From: Apostichopus japonicus
Lineage: Eukaryota > Echinodermata > Holothuroidea > Aspidochirotida > Stichopodidae
Assembly (NCBI RefSeq): GCF_037975245.1
Contig: NC_092578.1
Span: 6,429,001 to 6,493,000, forward strand
Direction of reading: 5' to 3'
Length of the DNA: 64,000 nt
Made by a program: the position numbers and the translations under genes. Positions 58,041-64,000 of this stretch are shown one piece after another; the first letter of the stretch is position 1, and each line of letters opens with the position of its first letter. The notes under the pieces were generated by a model. It ran no database searches and was not told where the DNA came from. It was given only the letters and a program-made list of their open reading frames with translations.

Positions 58041-60569
58041 ACAATGTATTAAATATGGAGGCATGTGCCACTTTGTGAATGCATCCTATTGACAGGTCCC
58101 AGGAGATAGGGTAGACACGGTGCACACTGGGACTGGGGGTGGGTCGGGGAGTGGAGTGGAGGTTTACCATTATACAAGTAGTGTGAGAAGGTCTTTAGGA
58201 CTTGTTGCAAGTAAGCCTTCAAATTTAACTTTATTCCCTTCATGTGGATTGGACGAAACAATTAAAATGCAATGTAGATTTTGTTCAAGTGAAATTTGAT
58301 GAAATAAACTATTTAAAAGTGGAGTGGATCTAAATTAATTAAGCACATATAGTCTGCTCGAGGCCGAGGCAAATTTATGAAATTATTCCCTGCCAATATG
58401 AGTTCTTTACAAAACATTATCTTGGAATACTATGGATAGAATTACTATAACCTCAAATAGCATCAAACTATTTCAGAGGATGTGGCCAAGAAGTATTTCA
58501 GCTTCAACTTGTCAGTAGAATGTAAAGAAATATGCCACACATATTACCATATTATTTCAGTCAAGAAAATTAATGTTTAAGGAGAGTAAATTTCAGTTTT
58601 ATGTCGATTGTAAACATTCGCCTTCATCCGCACGACTTCTCCCCCCCCCCTCTTAATTCATACCTCTGATATATTTTAAGGTGAGAATTATGGAATAAAA
58701 CTTCAAAGGTGGCGGTTATTGGGACTACGGTATAAAAGGAATAAAATCACATGGGACCTTCATTTCCAATAACAGACTGAAAAACCTAACTCCTGAAATT
58801 AAAGAATCCCTGCTAGGTGCTTTAAAAAAAAAAAAATTCTCTTTTTTTTGGGGCATATTCCATAGTCTTAACATGATAACAATAAAACATAAAGGAAAGT
58901 TTAATTTCACTTGCACTGCATATATGAAATGTAAATTTTCCTTTAATGCTTCGAGCAATGATAGCAAGTTTATACACTTGTTTGTCCACATACAATACAA
59001 CATGTGGCATTTAACGCAGGCCTGAAAAGGATGAAATGAATGCCTAGTATCTATGGTATCTTTTAGCCTAAAATTTGTGCCAAACATTTGTCAAACATTT
59101 GTCAAAAACAGGCAACATATTGAACATTTTTTTGACCAAAACAAACTGTGTTAAAGATTGGGGGGTGGGAGGGTTGGAAAATAATTTCCTCCCAAGTTGC
59201 AGTTTAAAAACTTTAAAGGGGTATTCTTGTGACAGAAATTGTGACGCATATTTTTAGATGTTACCACTTGGAGTTCTCATATCAGCTGTATCTTGTTCAT
59301 TAACGCTAGATGGTTGTCTGAATTTCTTGACCAGACAGACCCTTCCAATATTCATATACATGGATAATGACAGGTGTTCAATGATGTCATCACAGTATAT
59401 GCTATTCAAAATTAAGCTTTACTTTCTTGTTATAACATTGTAGATGTTTCCTGGGAATGTGATCCCACCCCATACCCCTTATGATTACACGTCTTAAAAG
59501 AAGAAAACATTAGGTAGTAAGAAACACAACTCCTCTGGACTTCTTCTGACTATAAATTTACTAACCTCAAATTCTGATGATTTGAAGGTCATGATACAAG
59601 TTCTACTCTTCCCCCCCCCCATCCTATGTTGCTCTCATTTTTGTTACCCCTCCCCGCCCTGTCAAACTATGAAAACATGTGCATCCATGTATCCCACACA
59701 ACAGTCACGCCCAGATGTTTCTTTGCTAGAGGAAAAAGTTGAGGCAGCAATCCATCATTACTATATGGAGAGAGGAGTGGGATGGGGGGGGGGGAGGGGG
59801 ACAGCCTTAGATGCTGGGGAGTCAAACCAAAGTTTTACATTAACTTAGTGCTTGACTTTAACTTAGTGTTTGAGAAATGTATTATTGATGTTATAAGAGT
59901 AGCTTTAAGTTGCATTTTCAAAGTATTTGATGCTTTAATATTCAATATGCTTCAGTCTATAGTATTCATTAGCATTATCTATAGTCACATTTCACTAGAA
60001 ATAATGGATTTTCATGCTAACATAAAAATGTGTCTGGGCAACGAAATGTTAACTAGTTATAAAACAGAGTCATTATGTTTACTTACTCATTTGCCTTCCT
60101 GTAATTCATCAGAATATCTGTGAACAATTGTTGTTAATAATTTGATCAAACACAATCTTAATTCATTTGAGTTTGAAGGGAGTGAAGACTCGCGCACAAA
60201 GAAACGTCTGGTAATCTGACCTAGTTTCGAATAAGGTGTAACAGAAGTGTTAGACACCACCATCAGAAAATACACACACAGCTTGCTACCGTCGGTAATT
60301 AGACACTAGTCTACAGTCAATACATGCAGCTACTGTCAATACCCACAACACAGTGTACATAGTAGCGGTGGACATCTCAGGTCTAGATAAATGATAACAA
60401 GGTACTGTCTGCATTTTGTAGTGACAAGAAAGAAACTTCACTTGCAAGCAACGGAAATTTAACTTTTTTCAGAGGGCGGCATGCAGTTTGGGGCGAGTCT
60501 TCAATGCCCTTTAAATCCTCAATAGATTTGTTTGACTTGTTGACACAATCCAGTAAACTGCTTTAAGGA
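58041..60569. other. Unannotated DNA
   Basis: C runs near 58641-58650 and 59610-59619, A12 near 58825, G run near 59785-59794. Frames of up to 120 codons (58725-59087 minus; 59782-60123 plus) lack domains or splice support. Confidence 0.45.
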
Positions 60570-60860
60570 CATCACTATTGGCCCCAGATTTTACCCTTCT
60601 ATTAAAAGGAATTGCTAGTTTTCAAGAGCACTTTCCTCGAGGCTCTGTTTCTTCGAATTATTTCCCACAGCCATTGAGGAGTGTTAAAATAGACAGTTAA
60701 TATCTCAGTGTACTTTTACAATGGCAGTCAAATGGCTTGTTGAAATTTGAGCATGGTTGCCATGGCCATTATTTGACAAGTTTCTAGCATATTTGGGGGG
60801 CAATATATCAAAGACCTTCAAGACAAAACCCTTTTGACCAGTTGATTGGAACTGTCTGTT
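60570..60860. repeat. Ancient dispersed repeat, family B, copy 2
   Basis: Collinear with 10790-11040 (CCTCGAGGCTCT, GGAGTGTTAAAATAG, TTTCTAGCATAT, GGGCAATA, TTGATTGG.A). The best of the three copies for defining the family. Confidence 0.5.
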
Positions 60861-61369
60861 TTATTTTATAGAAACATGAAGATATTGATCTTCTTCTTCT
60901 CTTCAGAGCCTCCACGATTGCTTTATCAAGTCATCTTTTCATTGCCATTTTCCACAAAGAATTTACAAAACTAGTTTTTTTTTGGGGGGGGGCAAACAGA
61001 AATCATTGCACCCAAGATAAAGAAACACTGCTTCCCCGCCCGCCTCCCCCCCCCCTTGCATGAAAAGCCATGACATTATTTCACCAGTTTGATCCAATTC
61101 TCCATATTACACACTGCTTTTTGAATAATTTGTTTCCTCTATCAAAAAACAAACAAAACAATATGTGAAATACAAAAAGTAGCTCCTTTTAAGTAGAACT
61201 CATGCTGCAGGGGGGTGTAGGGGGGTGTGGGGGGAACCCCCTCAATGTTGTAGATGCCAGACATAACATTATATATCAACACTGAAGAAGGATTTGTATA
61301 GTCTGACATGGGGGCAGGTTACTTGAGAGCTCTTAGACTAGATAAAGTAATCCATACCATACTCTCAAC

Positions 61370-61370
<1 letters not shown>
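60861..61370. other. Unannotated DNA with G/C runs
   Basis: G run near 60985-60992 and C run near 61046-61055, about 60 bases apart; repeated GGGGGGTGT motifs near 61210-61235. Confidence 0.45.

Positions 61371-61432
<62 letters not shown>
61371..61432. repeat. (TA)n microsatellite, about 30 units
   Basis: The longest pure TA array in the window. Confidence 0.93.
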
Positions 61433-61434
<2 letters not shown>

Positions 61435-61867
61435 CTGCCGAATCTCCACATCATCAGCACGGATGAACCCATGTATCTTGTTTTATAGTGGAGTAACATT
61501 CCTCCACGATTTGGAGATAACCAGGCTACCATCAAGATAAAAAAAAGACGAAGAAAAAAAGGGGAGAAGAATCTTGGCAAGGTAATAAAAAATGAAAACA
61601 TGAAATGAAAAATGATACATGGATGACTTATGTATGTAACTAATGAGATTGTCTCTGTCATTGTGAGGTTATTGTACTGTTTTTAATTTTAACTTAGATA
61701 GAAATGGCAGAATTGATGAAAAGATCATGTGGGGGAAAAAAAAACTACAACAGTTCAGTGAAAATGGAAGATATGGGATTATAGAAATCCTGTTCTGTGA
61801 GTTGCTTTTAATATATAAGTGATGCAATAGGAAGAGGAATTCAGAGTTAAAATAGCTTTAGCCTTCT

Positions 61868-62639
61868 GAATACCCCTCACCTTTAATGGTACTTTCTAAA
61901 AGATGTAGGCAAATAGGATGCTAGGCAGGTCTGACACATAAAAAAAGGGGGGACTGAAGCGAGGAAATATGTAGGGGCCCTCTGAAAATAAGGTCATAAT
62001 AAACTTGTTGTTTTCTCATTTCCATAAATACACTTAAAGGGGGCAAGAAAAGTGGAGAGCTTTACAAAGGGGGGGGGGGGGGCTGGTGTTGTGGCTCTCA
62101 ATGACACCTTTTATAAAGCCTACATGAATACCCCTCACCTTTAATGGTACTTTCTAAAAGATGTAGGCAAATAGGATGCTAGGCAGGTCTGACACATAAA
62201 AAAAAATGGGGGACTGAAGCTAGGAAATATGGAGGGGCCCTCTGAAAATAAGGTCATAATAAACTTGTTGTTTTCTCATTTCCATAAATACACTTAAAGG
62301 GGGCAAGAAAAGTGGAGAGCTTTACAAAGGGGGGGGGGGGGGCTGGTGTTGTGGCTCTCAATGACACCTTTTATAAAGCCTACATGAATACCCCTCACCT
62401 TTAATGGTACTTTCTAAAAGATGTAGGCAAATAGGATGCTAGGCAGGTCTGACACATAAAAAAAGGGGGAACTGAAGCTAGGAAATATGGAGGGGCCCTC
62501 TGAAAATAAAGTCATAATAAACTTGTTGTTTTCTCATTTCCATAAATACACTTAAAGGGGGCAAGAAAAGTGGAGAGCTTTACAAAGAGGGGGGGGGGGG
62601 CTGGTGTTGTGGCTCTCAATGACACCTTTTATAAAGCCT
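61868..62639 (+). repeat. Three-copy tandem array, unit about 258 bp
   Basis: Units start GAATACCCCTCACC at 61868, 62126 and 62386 and end CACCTTTTATAAAGCCT. They are nearly identical apart from A-run and G-run lengths and a few substitutions. Each contains a G12-15 run followed by CTGGTGTTGTGGCTCTC. No coding frame, so a young minisatellite-type expansion. Confidence 0.95.
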
Positions 62640-63555
62640 TTACAAAGCCCTGTAAAGCTGCGACGATAGGTGATGATTTTACTGGTCTGTGATAACAACC
62701 AATTTTAATGTGTGATGATGACAAGGAGGTAGCTTAGTATATAGTTTCATTTCATTATTTGTTCTCCTCCGTATGTAAATACAACGAGGAAGGAAGTGGC
62801 CTAGAAAAACCTTGCAAGGCTTAACGAGTAGTGCCGCTCCCTATTCAACTGAAAATATATCAAAAGACAAACCAAACACCAACTGCCCCGCCAACCCACC
62901 CCACCCCCTTCCCACACTCACGAGGGGAAAAAAGAAAGAATGTTTGTAACATAATAACTTTGTATCAGAGTTATCTGTCAGTCGCAGATAAGTCAAAGAA
63001 AATATTATCACAAAGACTATTTAAATTCTAAAGAGGGATTTATTGATGAGGGAATTATATTTGAAGTTGGCTTCTGTAAACAGTGTTTATTTTGAAAATG
63101 ATTCTAACCATTCTATTGAATAAATCACATCATTTATGACAACAGCAGAGTTTGAGCAACACTAAATTACTCGGTCAGACATTTCACTGTGATAGTCCTG
63201 ATTGGTAGGGGGTTCTATTCTGACAAGAAACAAAGATAAACTGGAAAACAGCAAAGAAAACATTGGGCTTATTTATAAAGAAGTATATATATTTGGTACT
63301 GTAAAGCTAAATGTAAATACAAAATTTTTCACGTTTTTACTAAAGAAATCAACTTGAAGCTAGTTTCTTTGACACAGTATACACATTGGGAACCCACACC
63401 CCAGTGTTCTGCTAAATTTGTGCCTTAAAAAAGAGAAGTGGGCAAGTTTTAAACTTAATTTACAACAGCAAGATAAGTTAAAGAACTTCTTTTGTTTCTT
63501 CTTTGTGTCTCGTTTTGATGATGATGGAATAATATTCAACATTGCCAAGGCTTCT
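62640..63555. other. Unannotated DNA
   Basis: TTTACAAAG just after the array repeats the end of the unit. No gene seen. Confidence 0.5.
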
Positions 63556-64000
63556 CTATACTTCCCTTTCCATGCGCCTCTGTCCGACTAATTTCTCCTC
63601 CCATTCCAACCCAATGTTTGGATAGAACACCTTTTAACTTTGTTTTACTGCAATAAGTATAAAAGCGCCATTTCTTCTAGGACAATAAAGTCATATGATG
63701 TATTCAATGTTTATTCTTTTATTATTTTTTTCAATTGTTTTTTCCATGTTTGGCACTTTGTTAGGATGGAAGGATATAGACATGTATTGAAATAAACATA
63801 ATTACTTTTGTCATCCTATCCATATACTTCCTTTTCCATAAACCCTCTGACCAGATCCTCTTCCCCCTTCTCCCTTTACCCTCCCCCTCCTTTTTTTCAT
63901 CCAACCGCACTTTTAGATCAACTGTCTCTCACTTCTTCTACTCGATAAGTCTACCGTAAATTTTAGAATAAAAAGTGCCATTTTTCGAAGAAAATAAATC
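63556..64000 (+). repeat. Diverged tandem duplication reaching the window edge
   Basis: TATACTTCC.TTTCCAT at 63557 and 63823 begins two related segments. Both continue into TTCTCC-rich text and end with ATAAAA.(G)TGCCATTT.TTC.A followed by A.AATAAA. Period about 266 bp; the second copy is cut by the window end. Confidence 0.6.

Overview
The window reads as eukaryotic, intron-rich, AT-rich nuclear DNA. The longest open frame is 155 codons and is made of TA/CA microsatellite. There are no operons or bacterial-type genes, and dispersed repeats, microsatellites, tRNA-derived SINEs and hAT-type DNA transposons run from end to end. The repeat style (small hAT elements starting CAGTGGCGGAG, tRNA-SINEs, many long G or C runs) suggests a marine invertebrate, possibly a deuterostome such as an echinoderm. 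That placement is an inference; nothing here proves the species.

Layout. 1-10 kb: mostly unrecognised DNA with one hAT-like element (911-1253), one copy of a dispersed TGACCT-rich repeat (3120-3655) and a possible first exon on + (6208-6248). 10-29 kb: largely featureless AT-rich DNA with G-tracts, an uncharacterised 77-codon minus-strand frame (18061-18294), a 127-bp tandem duplication, and further repeat copies. 29-31 kb: a minus-strand tRNA-SINE followed by an unusually complex, GC-richer block (29940-30540) that resembles a cis-regulatory element. 33-38 kb: a cluster of local tandem duplications. 38-54 kb: the hAT zone, with clean non-autonomous elements at 38438-38798, 40876-41238 and 51654-51951. 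It also has a composite element at 52356-54228 that contains a second element (53095-53651). Several share one roughly 100-bp internal module. 54-64 kb: further tandem duplications, a duplicated tRNA-SINE, and a three-copy 258-bp tandem array.

Genes. The best protein-coding evidence is a pair of minus-strand exons, 50291-50381 and 44100-44225. Both have good splice signals and compatible phases, so they could be consecutive exons of one gene with a roughly 6-kb intron. I do not recognise the protein. If they are real, much of the window is intronic sequence of that gene. All other coding calls are weak and labelled so.

I did not find a convincing undescribed system. The most original signals are the hAT family sharing a mobile internal module, with possible splice-competent coding fragments inside the composite element, and a dispersed repeat whose terminal hairpin appears to be preserved between two copies.
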